A stretch of 64,000 nucleotides of DNA from Phymatolithon calcareum (lineage: Eukaryota > Rhodophyta > Florideophyceae > Hapalidiales). Numbering within the stretch: the first letter of the stretch is position 1; the number at the start of each line of letters is the position of its first letter. This document shows positions 52,004-62,319 of the stretch, piece after piece. The translations under genes and the position numbers were made by a program. The notes beneath the pieces were generated by a model, which saw nothing but the letters and a program-made list of their open reading frames with translations, did no database searches and was not told the origin of the DNA. The stretch spans positions 1,054,001 through 1,118,000 of the forward strand of contig OZ345369.1 in the NCBI GenBank assembly GCA_977006965.1, read 5' to 3'.

Positions 52004-52492
52004 TTTACTAGGCTAGATTGTCCTTTCTTTCGTCTCCTGTTCTTTCTTGTGTTTGGTCCCACATTTAACAGCATCCCAGAGACAGTTTTGGTGCTTTTCC
52101 TCGCGCGTCGTTGTAATACGTTTGTATGTCTCCCTGTCGTGGTAAAATCGTCTTCGTGTAGTCTCTCCACGAAGGTCTGATTGCATTTAGTCGCGCCCAG
52201 ATGCGTTCCAGGTCCTCTCCGTATGCAAGAATTGATTAGAGAACGCGTTTCGTATTGGTGGCAATATCCTCCCATTGATGCATTCTTCCAGAAACTAAAT
52301 GAGGTAACTTTGGCAGAGATGGGAAATATCAGGCTCTTTTTCATGAGCGTTTGCTAGCTTCAAAAACACATTATGCAGCATTCGCTGGACGAAGACTCAA
52401 TACAGCTACTTGCTCACAGAAAATTAATTTAATCGCTAGCGAGTACTGGTAGACGCCGCATACGGCATACAAGGGAAAGCAAACTTCCTTTG
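52004..52492. other. Convergent intergenic region
   Basis: Between the ends of ATP2 and the methyltransferase gene; must hold both transcript ends. No gene seen. Confidence 0.4.
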
Positions 52493-53740
52493 TTAGCAGA
52501 GGATCTCGTTTGCCCTTTCAATTTCCATTTCCTTAGCAGTCGGGACGCGAGCTGAGAACGCAACGAGACGGAAAACGCCCTGTCGAATTCCAGAAATGAC
52601 ATGTCGCATCGCAAGCGCAGATTTAATCAAAGGCCAGCCATGTCTTCGAAACGATCGCCACCCGTTGGGATTGAAAAATGCAGTCCGAGCAACTTCCCAC
52701 CAAAATGGTGCTGCACGATTCGTCCAATCTTCAAGCTTGACATTTCGGAATCCAGCTCGAATAAGCTCCGTAGCATATTCGCTGGGGGCAGCCACTCTCG
52801 GTAAGCAGTACTCCTCCATGATTCGCCTTATAGAATACTGTTCGCTTGTGCGAAAAGGATGAGTACATTCGCGCACGCACCAGACAAGCATGACCAATTC
52901 ACCGTTGGGCTTCAACAAGCGTTTACACTCACGGATGAATTGCTGCTTCTCTGGGATATGCTCGGCACTTTCCAAACTCCATACCATGTCAAAAGAGCCA
53001 CTGCCGAAAGATGAATCCAGTATATTTTCCACTTTTGTTGATACGCGTTGGTCGAGCTTTGCATTGACGTTTAGCTCTGTGGATCGCGCTGCTTGGGATG
53101 GGCTTAATGTGATACCGGTAATAAGGCATTTTTCACCAGTCTTCTTCGCGAGATAACGCGATGCACCCCCAATGCCACAGCCGACGTCGAGAATACGAGA
53201 GCAGGATGCGAGGTCAACAGTGGAAAAAGAAAGCATTTCGTCCATTGTTCGCACTTGCGCCTCAACACCCGACAATTTCTTTCCGCCCACAACGTCATAC
53301 AGGCCGTGGTGCATGTGCTCACCCCATACAGACTCCCATGCCGCAGAACGAGCATCGTAAAATGCGGCAATATCTCCGCTCAGATTTGGCCGTGAATACG
53401 GTTTGCGAAGATGAGCAAGGACACGCAACTTACGCAGGAAAGCTATCACGGCGCTCGCAACCATCGCTGCGATAACCCAAATAGGACGAAGACCTCGAGA
53501 AGCCGCCTGGATATTGATCACAGGAATGCCAGATGTATCGCGGATTATAGTCGTGGCCACACCTTTCTGAAGACCGCATGAGAGCGTTGTCGCACCTAGC
53601 CGATTAGCTCTCTTCTCAATTGGAACGATAGCCACTCTGCCATCTGCAGAATCCCTTGCTATGCATGGCGAAGTAAATCTTGTAGCACGAAAACTTGTGG
53701 ACCCCACAACCGTGGATGGTGCGAATGTGAGCGTGCGCAT
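52493..53740 (-). CDS. Gamma-tocopherol-methyltransferase-type SAM methyltransferase
   Basis: 415 aa, single exon. The first 80 residues are Ser/Thr/Arg-rich (plastid transit-like), followed by a hydrophobic segment at about 84-101. The catalytic domain starts FYDARSAAWESVWGEHMHHGLYD, very typical of gamma-tocopherol methyltransferase (VTE4) and related enzymes. SAM motif I is LDVGCGIGG at 184-192; motif II/III SFDMVWSLESAEHIPEKQQF and LLKPNGELVMLVWC follow. VTE4 methylates gamma- to alpha-tocopherol in plastids. Related enzymes methylate alkaloids, so the exact substrate is open. Supports a photosynthetic host. Confidence 0.85.
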   Translation of the reverse strand: MRTLTFAPSTVVGSTSFRATRFTSPCIARDSADGRVAIVPIEKRANRLGATTLSCGLQKGVATTIIRDTSGIPVINIQAASRGLRPIWVIAAMVASAVIAFLRKLRVLAHLRKPYSRPNLSGDIAAFYDARSAAWESVWGEHMHHGLYDVVGGKKLSGVEAQVRTMDEMLSFSTVDLASCSRILDVGCGIGGASRYLAKKTGEKCLITGITLSPSQAARSTELNVNAKLDQRVSTKVENILDSSFGSGSFDMVWSLESAEHIPEKQQFIRECKRLLKPNGELVMLVWCVRECTHPFRTSEQYSIRRIMEEYCLPRVAAPSEYATELIRAGFRNVKLEDWTNRAAPFWWEVARTAFFNPNGWRSFRRHGWPLIKSALAMRHVISGIRQGVFRLVAFSARVPTAKEMEIERANEILC

Positions 53741-54640
53741 CTTTCTGTACTGTAGTCAATCGGCGGCGAGCACCAGCCGTTAGGGAATTGATCTCAAAAA
53801 TGTTGAAATCATTACAGTAGAATCATCTTTTTACATGCGATGCTCTGACAAGAAGAAACTTCAAGATTTCTCTCCACAGCGCATACAGTCGGCCGTTCGA
53901 AACGATGAAGAGGCGAAAAGGCCCAACATGTAGAGAAGGTACGACCTTGTTTGTCCCATATTTCGCTCATACAGATTCTCTACAAGTACCAACGACGGAT
54001 CAGTCTTGCTACAATGCCACACCATGGACTGCCTGATCTTTTGCCCGTCCTCCTCAGCGCAAACGTGACAGGTTTCGCAAGGGAAAACAAAATCGTGGAC
54101 TGCACAACCTACTAACAGGAATCAAGGATACGCATGTTTCCCGCGCGCTAAGGACCATCAATGGCATTGGCTTTATCTCAAGAAAATGACTGCAGCACAA
54201 TTTTGGGCAAACTGTATACTTGATTTGCCAATACCCAACTTCAGGGATTCATATTCTCCAACTCTTCATCGGCGGTCATCGGTGCCTTGTTTTTCTCCAG
54301 CGCTTTCGCAGGCGTTTCCTCAAATCCGGTCGTGGATCCTCCTGGGCGGTTTCCCAAGAGCGCCATGGGACAAGAGCGGACCGCCGAATCAGAGTGCTGA
54401 CCATTTTCAGTAAAACTTGCCCAATAGAGAGCCACAACATTAAAATATTTTTAAACCCACTCAACTTTGAGAAATTGTTGAAATACTCCCATGCGGCGCT
54501 GTATTGTTCTCGTCGTCCTCATAATAAGTGAACCTCAATATTGACGCTGAGTAGAATACGTCAAGCTTGAGTCTTCTAAGACTCAAGCACCCTGCTCCGG
54601 TTCCAGAAGTCCCGTAGACCATTGCCATTTTTACCCCACC
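53741..54640. other. Divergent intergenic region with an inverted repeat
   Basis: Between the methyltransferase and REI1 starts. No secure gene. A minus-strand frame around 54240-54370 (TGFEETPAKALEKNKAPM) reads partly like a short protein. GCTTGAGTCTT / AAGACTCAAGC with a 2-base centre (54565-54588) forms a near-perfect palindrome 53 bp before REI1. Confidence 0.45.
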
Positions 54641-55831
54641 ATGGATACGTCTCTCGCACCGGGGGAAGGATCTATTATGACGTGCACCGCCTGCAGAGTC
54701 CGCGTTTATGGTGTTACCGCACGCAATAACCACTATCGTTCCGACCTGCACAGAGTCAACCTCAAGCGAAAAGTTGCCGGTCTCGGGCCTCTTATGGAAG
54801 ATGAATTCCAACAGCGCCTCGAAGCGATACGTAATGAAACAATCGAAGAGAAGCGCAGTCGGGAATCTCAGTTTTGCGAGGTTTGCTCGAAGAAGTTTTC
54901 ATCGGTGCGAGCGTTGGAAAACCACAACAACTCTAAGAGACATCGCGATGCGCTTCGTATAAGGCCTATTTCTGAAGTCTCGGAAGACCAGCAATCAGAC
55001 CAACCGGTGATTGAAAATGAAGAGGTACAAACCATGGAGGAAGCAGACATCAAGCGCCGTCTGGATGAGGCTGTGGCTGTTCCTCCCAATGTCTGTGTTT
55101 TTGATGGACATGAAAGCGCCACCCTGAAGGATAATTTGGCGTACATGGCATCAAAGTTTGGGTTCTTCGTCCCGTATGTTGAGTCCCTGGCTGACCTTGA
55201 GGGGCTTCTAACGTACATCGGTCAGAAAGTCGGCATTGGTTATTGCTGTGTTGAATGTGACCGTCCGTTTGCGTCCATATCTGCAGTTCGAAGACACATG
55301 GTTGACAAAGAGCATTGCTGCATGACATCCGACGATGAGTTTTGGGTGGAAGAATTTGGCGAGTTTTACGATTTCGGCGCGGAAGATTCTATTGATGCAG
55401 ACACTGAAGACGGTTGGGAGGAGGTACCGGAGAGTGAAATGAGCAATATGGACGAAGAAAATGCATCTACTACCGGTGTGATTGCGAAATTTGTACCTCT
55501 CGCTGCTGGCCCCGCACAGCACAACGCCGACGAAGTTTCTCTTGCGGTTAACGGAAAAGTGCTCGGGCATCGCTCTTTGCAGAGATATTACAAGCAGTCG
55601 TATCCGAATAGCGAAAGACGTGATGCCGTACTCATCAATAAGGTTTTGGGTGAGTATCGTCTGCTAGGCTGGCGCGGAAATCGAACACTTCCTGTAGAAG
55701 TTCGTGCTGCCAGAATGCAGTCGATGCGGAAACGCAAGTTTGACTTGCAGGTCGGGCGCAGCAACTACTATACCCGGAAATCGGCCATCAAACCGAGCAT
55801 GGCTGTGTTTAATAGTGGTTACAGGCCCTAG
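54641..55831 (+). CDS. REI1: Pre-60S ribosome maturation factor REI1/ZNF622
   Basis: 396 aa, single exon. Zinc fingers: C15-C18-H31-H37 (CTACRVRVYG), C79-C82-H95-H101 (CEVCSKKFSS) and C203-C206-H219-H225 (CVECDRPFASISAVRRHM), with acidic linkers between. The spacing and the GLLTYIGQKVGIG segment, DDEFWVEEFGEFYDF and the end GHRSLQRYYKQ, TRKSAIKPSM are family hallmarks. In the cytosol REI1 (with Jjj1) removes Arx1 from pre-60S particles and probes the peptide tunnel. The first finger lacks nothing. No introns. Confidence 0.93.
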   Translation: MDTSLAPGEGSIMTCTACRVRVYGVTARNNHYRSDLHRVNLKRKVAGLGPLMEDEFQQRLEAIRNETIEEKRSRESQFCEVCSKKFSSVRALENHNNSKRHRDALRIRPISEVSEDQQSDQPVIENEEVQTMEEADIKRRLDEAVAVPPNVCVFDGHESATLKDNLAYMASKFGFFVPYVESLADLEGLLTYIGQKVGIGYCCVECDRPFASISAVRRHMVDKEHCCMTSDDEFWVEEFGEFYDFGAEDSIDADTEDGWEEVPESEMSNMDEENASTTGVIAKFVPLAAGPAQHNADEVSLAVNGKVLGHRSLQRYYKQSYPNSERRDAVLINKVLGEYRLLGWRGNRTLPVEVRAARMQSMRKRKFDLQVGRSNYYTRKSAIKPSMAVFNSGYRP

Positions 55832-56229
55832 ATTTTTAGCGTCTCTAGCTTGGACAACAAAAGTAAAACGCTGTGTTGCAGAAGGAAAGAGGAATGTTTA
55901 ACGGTGGACAGAAGAAGAAAAAATAACTTAGAAAACGGAAAGGGAAGAAAGTGAAGAGAGCACTTGATCGCACGCTGATGTAAGCCACAGTACTTCAGTA
56001 TCTTGCGTAGTGTTGAAGTTCATATCAAGGGCTCCAGGAAAACCATTTTCTCTACTCAGCAAAATGAAAATGAGGTTTCGGTTTTTCATCCCAGTGCCAG
56101 GAGGTCATGGTGCATACACTTCTTCAAACAGCGGCATCCTCGAAGTCGCAAAAAACGATCCGCGGCTTCCGCAAAATGCCCTTCACCAAGACTGAACGAC
56201 GGAAGATCGCGGCCCGGGGTGATGACTAT
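55832..56229. other. Convergent intergenic region
   Basis: Between the ends of REI1 and the UBL3-like gene. The plus-strand frame at 56003-56404 overlaps the last UBL3 exon in antisense and is probably a shadow. Confidence 0.4.
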
Positions 56230-57118
56230 CTACATCAGTGCACAGCAGGTCCCACTTTTCTTATTAAGCTTGTCCTTGACGTCTTCAAGAGCGTTCGATG
56301 GTACACGGCATGAAATGTGGACTGTTGTAAGGTTGCCAGGGCCGGTCGAGAAATTATATTCTACAGAAAAATGCAGTCGTCATAGATCGAGAAGCTCAAG
56401 TTAGCTTCTCCGATAACAGTTCAAACAAATTTGGATTGGTCACACTGCACATTCCCCAACGAACATACCTTTAAGATTCTTGGAATCTTCAAGCAGCTTT
56501 CCTAAATGAAGTATGCGGATTTCGTCGACTTTCGCTGGCGGTGGGGCCCCTCCTGGTGGCGACTTTTTAAGAAAATCGAGCAATTCTGAACACGTGAAAC
56601 ACAAATGGTTAGAAATTTTTTAAAATCTGGTGAACATGGTTAAGACCTGCTTAACAAAACGCTCACGAACCGAAAACAGAGACTTCGCCGGGCCGCACGA
56701 ATTATCACGTACCTTGTGGTTGCTCGTCGATGACAGCCTGCTTAACGTCGCGGACGGTAGAGAAAGCAGAAAGAACGAGACGAAACGATTCCCCATTAAC
56801 CATTAAAACACGGAGCTCGCATTGTTCTGGCCCTATTGCGGGAGTCTGCAGCACGCGCGGTCGCAAGGGACGCAACAATAATTGAGATACATTTCCAGCG
56901 TCAAGTCAGAATCTGGAGCGGCCAAACCAGGATGAAATAAATCACGGCCCGTGAAGCGTTTGCATGTAAACGCCAAAAACAGCGAAGCTATGCATGCGGG
57001 CGCAAAAACCGAACCATATATTCAGCGAAATGCAGCGCTGAAGCGACAAGCCGAAAACTAACAAGGAATGGACGGAACGAACCTCAGAGCGCGTTGCAGG
57101 AGAAGCCGAGTCATCCAT
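56230..57118 (-). CDS. Membrane-anchored ubiquitin-fold protein (UBL3/MUB), four exons
   Basis: Found by splicing: exons 57118-57083, 56845-56713, 56585-56469 and 56360-56230; introns 237, 127 and 108 bp, all GT-AG. The sum is 417 nt, giving 138 aa in one frame. The ubiquitin fold is visible as CELRVLMVNGESFRLVL, STVRDVKQAVIDEQP, then a loop SPPGGAPPP, DEIRILHLGKLLEDSKNL and TTVHISCRVP. The end is CCALM: Cys135 begins a CaaX box for prenylation, with Cys134 as palmitoylation partner. UBL3/MUB proteins sit on the plasma membrane, recruit E2 enzymes and sort cargo to vesicles. There is no diglycine, as expected. This is the most intron-rich gene of the window. Confidence 0.87.
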
Positions 57119-58350
57119 AACGGGGGTGCAAAGGCGCAAGTGAAAAAAACCAAGCAAGAGGGCGTGGCTGTCGCGAAACAAGGCGGCAGAACCGCAGCCT
57201 TTGCGCCAGCGCGCTCCGCACCAGGGTGTTGAGAAGGTCAGTGGGCGGAAGCGAGTTGAGGGGTAACAAACCGAGAGTTGGCTTTGGCGTTCTGTAGCTC
57301 TGTCGAATCCGTCTCTCATAGAGTGCGAGCAAAATTATTTCTACAGACTGTCCTTATTTTTGCTTTATTTTTAGAACGAATCAGCACCCAATCATCTGTG
57401 TCAGTCCCGCATGTCCCGACCTTGAATGTGCACTATTGCACATAGTGCAGGTGACCTAAATCATACCAAAATAAGCAAATCTGACGGACGGAAACTCGTT
57501 ACACACTCCATATAGTGCAGTCGGTTTCCATTGGTCGACAATGCAATCCCTCTGTGCGCCGTGTGATGCCCAATCTTCACTGCGGTTCACGATCGGCAAC
57601 GAAGCCGACCGTCTGTGTGCTCTCTTCGTCACACTGGCAAAGTCGAAAGTATGCAAGAAAGGAAAATACGGTGTTGGAATAATTCAAAAAGAATCGTTCT
57701 TTAGAAAAGAAAAGAAATAAATTGCACAACACTGTCCGGCAGCATTTTTATTGTGTTCGAGGCCATAAAAAGTAGTCCTCCTGTGCGGACTCACCAAGAT
57801 GATTAATAGGCAAACGCCACATGAGATTTTCGCTCTGCCCCTGACAGACGATGAGCCTATGAAAGCAAAAATTGAGCTTTTATGGAACCCCAGCTACGTT
57901 CAACTGGAATAGTTTTCCACTACGAGCTGGGTGATTGCAAATCTACGAAAATACCATACAGCATGGTTGAATCCTAGCCTTCTGTACAACAATGACAAAT
58001 AGTTTACAAGGCATTACTAATAACCTGCACCTCGGTTACAGGCAATAACAAAATCGTTGTAAAGAAAGAAAGATTCTGCCACAGCAACAGAGCGCTGTGT
58101 AACATGTTTTGCTTCCCGATGACTTTCTACTGGTTCGAGACTCCCTTACCGCACAAAAAATCTCATCGAGGAGAATCTCCGTGCTACTTCTTTCAAATGG
58201 TACACAATTCAAATTTTACGCCGCCACTCCAAAAAGCACATGAGACCTAAACATTTAAAATCGCTCCACTGACCAGTGACATATATAACCTCTCAGATAT
58301 GAAGCAATCGAATCGAAGCTCTCAGCCTTGTGCTACAAAAACATGTCCCA
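57119..58350. other. Intergenic, no gene recognised
   Basis: Short frames only. No transposon ends noted. Confidence 0.4.
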
Positions 58351-58843
58351 CTACCCAACAATCTTCCGAATTGCAGCCATATTCGGCTGCAGTCCCGGAT
58401 GACCCTCTCCAGAAAAGGCGTAAATCACCTTGCCGTCAGGATCAACAACAACGCAACCACGAGCACATACAACAGCGCCGTCAAGCGCATCGGTAATATC
58501 GTTTTCCTTGAGAAACGCGCCGATGTCACATTTACCGACGTAACGCTCGCATGTTTTTAAAGTTGGATCACAGATCGAGCTTCTTCTCAAACGCCTTAGT
58601 GGAGAACGGCATATCTCCGGATACTCCATAAAAAGCAAACTTGTCTTTGTCCGCCGTAGAAGCCACATGGCTCATTCCGCATAGCTGCATCTCGCAACCG
58701 TCATCGGCCGCACCGGAGAATGCGGCTGGGAAGAAGGAGAGGATCACTGTTTTTCCCGCAAACGACGCGTTCGTCAAACGCTTCATGTCTGCCGTGCAGA
58801 CGGAGAACTCCGGCGCATCGGCGCCGACTTCGAGGATCGTCAT
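58351..58843 (-). pseudogene. Peroxiredoxin (AhpC/TSA type) with a frameshift
   Basis: From the ATG at 58843 the frame gives the thioredoxin-fold start (EVGADAPEFSVCTADMKRL, KTVILSFFPAAFSGAADDG, VSGDMPFSTKAFEKKLDL) and stops at 58568. The next frame continues at once with DPTLKTCERYVG and VVVDPDGKVIYAFSGEGHPG to 58351. One extra T in CTGTGATCC would explain it; no intron fits. Either a sequence error or an inactivated gene. The active-site region is PAAFSGAADDGCEMQLC, four residues longer than the usual PxxFTxxCTxxxC, so the peroxidatic Cys is displaced. Peroxiredoxins reduce peroxides with thiol donors. Confidence 0.75.
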
Positions 58844-58849
58844 TGCTTG

Positions 58850-59932
58850 GATGGGCGGCGATCTTCGAAAATGGATCTGGTGACTGTCCTGGGCAGGAGT
58901 GAGTGGATTTTATACGAGAGACGGATGGGACAGGAGAGAGTTTGCGAAAAAGATTCTGTGGGAAGATGTTACTGTATGTTCGCAGATTTGCATTGCCGCC
59001 AACGGAATTGATGAGATTGCAGGACATAGCTTGTTTTTTGATAAAATTTCGAAAAAATCGGATGCATCTGGTCATTTATTGGGATAGATCTATGAGCCAT
59101 TTTTGACTATGATAGCAGCAATAGGGTGGACGCATACGGGAGAAGGCCCTGGCGACTACGTGGCCGTCTGAAGAGCTTTCTCCCTGCTCTGTAGCGGCAC
59201 AATTGTGCTTGCACAAGGCTGCACACCATACAGTATTCCTTCCTCCACGCTGTAGTCCAAGAGTGCATAAGATTGTGGATCAGCAGGCTCCGATCCACAA
59301 TCTCCCGCTTACTCAAATGGCATCTTCCTTGCAGCACCGTCTAGTACATCATCAACTGGCAACGCGCCCGCACGCGCATGTCATTTGCACGTACAGTAGC
59401 GAATATGCAAGGAGATGCAGATTGCTGAATGTTGGCGCGTGTGACCCATGGTGTCGGTAGATGCTGAACTGGCTATCTGCACGCATTTAGCGTCCGCGTT
59501 GGAGTGTTCGACTGGCAGGACAGCGTGTCAAGCGGTCTGACGGGTGCGCCAGTGCGCTGGCTTTTGCCAACATTGTCGCAGATCCGGGCATCAGAACGGC
59601 AGAATGCGTCGGGGAGGGGTCGCATATTGAGTGGGGTGGGTCTGGAGACGTGAGAGAGCATGTTGAGAACCGGAAGTATGTCTGGGTCATGACAGCAAAT
59701 TTTTCACGGAGAGAGCATGTGACTAGAGCGACACGAGCGGGATTGAATTAGCGGCCATGGGATGACAAAGGCGAAGGCAGGCGTCGGGAGGCGTGTTGAA
59801 ATCGTCAAATTTCGGTGCGGTTCACGTAAGTATCGATCATCGATAATGTTCTTTGCGCCCAAAATAGTTCTTTGCAAAACAAGCTGACAATTCCTCTTGG
59901 TAGCTGCGATGAAACGACACGGACAGGAGATC
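58850..59932. other. Intergenic, no gene recognised
   Basis: Frames up to 85 codons on both strands with no protein-like content. No RNA gene seen. Confidence 0.4.
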
Positions 59933-59966
59933 CCTGTTTCGAAATGCCCGGGCATTTCGAAACAGG
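59933..59966. repeat. 34-bp perfect palindrome without spacer
   Basis: CCTGTTTCGAAATGCCC followed directly by its inverse; centre CCCGGG. The next palindrome begins at its last base. Confidence 0.95.
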
Positions 59967-59985
59967 AAAAAGGGGCCCCTTTTTC
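59966..59985. repeat. 20-bp perfect palindrome
   Basis: GAAAAAGGGGCCCCTTTTTC, sharing one G with the preceding palindrome. Centre GGGCCC. Confidence 0.95.
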
Positions 59986-59993
59986 ACAAAAAC

Positions 59994-60017
59994 TTTAGTT
60001 TTTTTATAAAAACTAAA
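59994..60017. repeat. Inverted repeat, 10-bp arms
   Basis: TTTAGTTTTT and AAAAACTAAA separated by four bases; third in a row of inverted repeats about 200 bp upstream of the isochorismatase gene. Confidence 0.9.
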
Positions 60018-60217
60018 AAAGCATTTCATACGTCGTCTGGGATTCACAGGCCACCATCTCAATGCTATCTCGCTGATACCTCAACTTCCCACGCCTTAAC
60101 CCTTCACGCCTTGTCGCGCGGGGCGCAGCATAACCTGTACAGCGTTCCCCCTTCCTGTGTCACCGAACACCTCAAGTGTCTGCATTGCCTCCAAACTAGC
60201 CCAACCTTCGCGTTGTC

Positions 60218-60877
60218 ATGTCCGATCCCACCCAAGAAAAGTGGGCTTTACTCATCGTCGACATGCAGCGTTATTTCCTCGAAGCCACAGCCCCGTACTC
60301 GCGATACAACAGCCGGCACGATCCAACTTCAATGGATTACATTCTTCGTCGTTGCTCTTCTACTGTGACGCCGAACATAGCTCGACTGCTGGCGGCCACG
60401 CGGAAACTCGGCCGTCCTGTAATCTACCTTCGACTATGCGGTGAGAAGGAAGATCGTTCCGACCTGCATTACGCGTTTCGTGAGTCCCATCAAGAGGCAA
60501 AGCTGGCAGGTTTTGACAATCTATATCCACTCCAATCGGACCCGCTGTCCGAAATTGCTCAGCAAATTGCGCCGCATGAGGGTGATACAGTTGTTTGCAA
60601 GACGACGTTTAGCGGTTTCACGTCCTCGAAACTGCCCGATGTCCTGGCCAAACTCCACATTCAGCGCCTCGTTGTCACTGGGCTGGCCACCAGTCAGTGC
60701 GTCGAGACTACCGCGCGTGATGCCGCAGATCATGGTATTCGCATCGTTCAGGTCGAGGATGCTCAGGCGGACTATTGCGAAAACACACACCATGCATCCC
60801 TTTTTAGCTCGATGGGCGTTTGTGGCGGGCATATCATTGACACGGATAGCGCTCTGGAGGCGTCTTGGTTTCGTTGA
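60218..60877 (+). CDS. Isochorismatase-family cysteine hydrolase
   Basis: 219 aa, single exon. Catalytic triad residues in their normal places: Asp15 (LLIVDMQ), Lys128 (VVCKTTFSGF) and Cys161 (VTGLATSQCVETTARDA). A cis-peptide region precedes the Cys. The family includes nicotinamidases, ureidoacrylate and N-carbamoyl hydrolases; the loop LYPLQSDPLSEIAQQIAPHEGD does not tell which. No targeting peptide. Three adjacent palindromes lie upstream of the start. Confidence 0.88.
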   Translation: MSDPTQEKWALLIVDMQRYFLEATAPYSRYNSRHDPTSMDYILRRCSSTVTPNIARLLAATRKLGRPVIYLRLCGEKEDRSDLHYAFRESHQEAKLAGFDNLYPLQSDPLSEIAQQIAPHEGDTVVCKTTFSGFTSSKLPDVLAKLHIQRLVVTGLATSQCVETTARDAADHGIRIVQVEDAQADYCENTHHASLFSSMGVCGGHIIDTDSALEASWFR

Positions 60878-61122
60878 GAAAGTTGTAGACTAGTATACAC
60901 CAAATGTGACTGGAAGTCGAGGCCTCGTGTGGTGATTGCGATTTGTCAGGTGTACAGCTTTTCTGAGCGAAAGATGTCTTGCTTTTCTACAGTACTGAAG
61001 CCATCGGGTATATGGTATTGCGACCAGAGGCGGTGTATTCGGCATCCTGACGTTGTACAGTCGTCATCAATGTCAGCGCATCATTCGACACATCAGGAAA
61101 AGCGTAGGGACTTGGAAATTAT

Positions 61123-61455
61123 ATGTTTCAGCTACAGAGGGGGGAAATTCCGGAGACGTCGGATGAAAACATTGACGTTTTCAACGCTCTCCATAAAATT
61201 CACTTTCTGGAGTACACAGATACACTTGACAAGATGTGCACCAAATTGGATTTGCCCCCGGTTTCAGTCGACGATCTCAACCAACTCTTTATGAGTACCA
61301 CATCCAACCTGACCACTATTCTCGCAGTCCAACCGGGACTTGCGCCTCCCCCTCCGGATGCACCAGAAAATGCATACACAATTGGCTCATTGGCAGTGGA
61401 CTACATTCCAGAAGGTTACGATCCCAAAACCACACTAATGTTGATGAAGGATTGA
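61123..61455 (+). CDS. Unknown acidic protein, 110 aa
   Basis: Starts MFQLQRGEIPETSDENIDVF, then a helical part (ALHKIHFLEYTDTLDKMCTKL, SVDDLNQLFMSTTSNLTTIL), a proline run (GLAPPPPDAPEN) and a short end (AVDYIPEGYDPKTTLMLMKD). Reads clearly like protein and is single-exon as seen. A CAG just after the start could be a splice acceptor, so an upstream exon may exist. No family recognised. Confidence 0.45.
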   Translation: MFQLQRGEIPETSDENIDVFNALHKIHFLEYTDTLDKMCTKLDLPPVSVDDLNQLFMSTTSNLTTILAVQPGLAPPPPDAPENAYTIGSLAVDYIPEGYDPKTTLMLMKD

Positions 61456-61662
61456 GGTGACAGAGTTTATCGGCGTGTAGTGCGGCGGGATCTTCGTGGG
61501 CCATCCTTTCAATAGCATCAGAACCAGGCTTTGAATAAATATAACGGGAATTGCCGTATATTTCCGTACATGCCAATACGTACGATATTGATCAGATGAT
61601 GCGATACGGAAATACGTATTGGGTTTTCCGATGCGATGTAAAGCCGTCCGCAGAATATACGC

Positions 61663-62307
61663 ATGTTACGCGAGATTAATGAAGTGACGTTGCTTCTTCA
61701 AAAACGCAATGCAACACTTTCGGATTGTCGATTAAGTGTCGATTCGTTGTTACACGATGTCGAAAACTACCATACTAATGCGCAGTCTGTTTTGTATGGG
61801 TGCAAACTGGGGAACAAATATCTATCTATTGACGCTAGTATTTCACCAGACCCATTGTTTGAGTCCGGGGTCGTGAAGATACAGCGTGGGAATGCAACTG
61901 CGATGAGTGATGCTGAGAAGGTGGCATGTGAGAAGTTAAGGGCCGAAGAAATCAGCTTGGGTAATGAGACTCCCGCTGCTGCAATGTCGGTAGTAGAGAG
62001 GATTTCAATGCGAAAACGTCAGCGTCTGGATGAATCTCACAAGTATGTCAATTGCGATTATATATTGGGATCTGCAGCTGAGGTGGAACGCCTTTGGTCT
62101 GTTGCGAAGAATATCTTGAAGGATAACCGGAAACTAATGACTCCTTTGCTATTTGAATCACTGCTATTTCTCAAAGTGAACAAAAGTTACTGGGGTATAG
62201 AGATGGTGTGCGAAGCGATGAAAAAGGCTCGTAGCGAGAAAGTGAAAGCTCGTATGGAAGAAGATGCGGAACAGACGGAAATTGACGTCGATGGGGAGGA
62301 TGAGTAG
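61663..62307 (+). CDS. hAT-transposase-derived protein, C-terminal part (214 aa)
   Basis: The second half carries YVNCDYILGSAAEVERLWSVAKNIL and LLFESLLFLKVNKSYW, the dimerisation domain of hAT transposases (usual form C..i.P.s...ERlFS.a......R..l....e.l.flk.N...W). The start MLREINEVTLLLQK matches the region just before that domain, and the tail is acidic (EEDAEQTEIDVDGEDE). BED finger and most catalytic residues are absent here. Distinct from the MITE family of this window. Either the remnant of an element or a short adopted gene; downstream at 63080-63130 CIAHVLN on the plus strand may be another piece. Confidence 0.6.
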   Translation: MLREINEVTLLLQKRNATLSDCRLSVDSLLHDVENYHTNAQSVLYGCKLGNKYLSIDASISPDPLFESGVVKIQRGNATAMSDAEKVACEKLRAEEISLGNETPAAAMSVVERISMRKRQRLDESHKYVNCDYILGSAAEVERLWSVAKNILKDNRKLMTPLLFESLLFLKVNKSYWGIEMVCEAMKKARSEKVKARMEEDAEQTEIDVDGEDE

Positions 62308-62319
62308 AGTGAGTATTTA

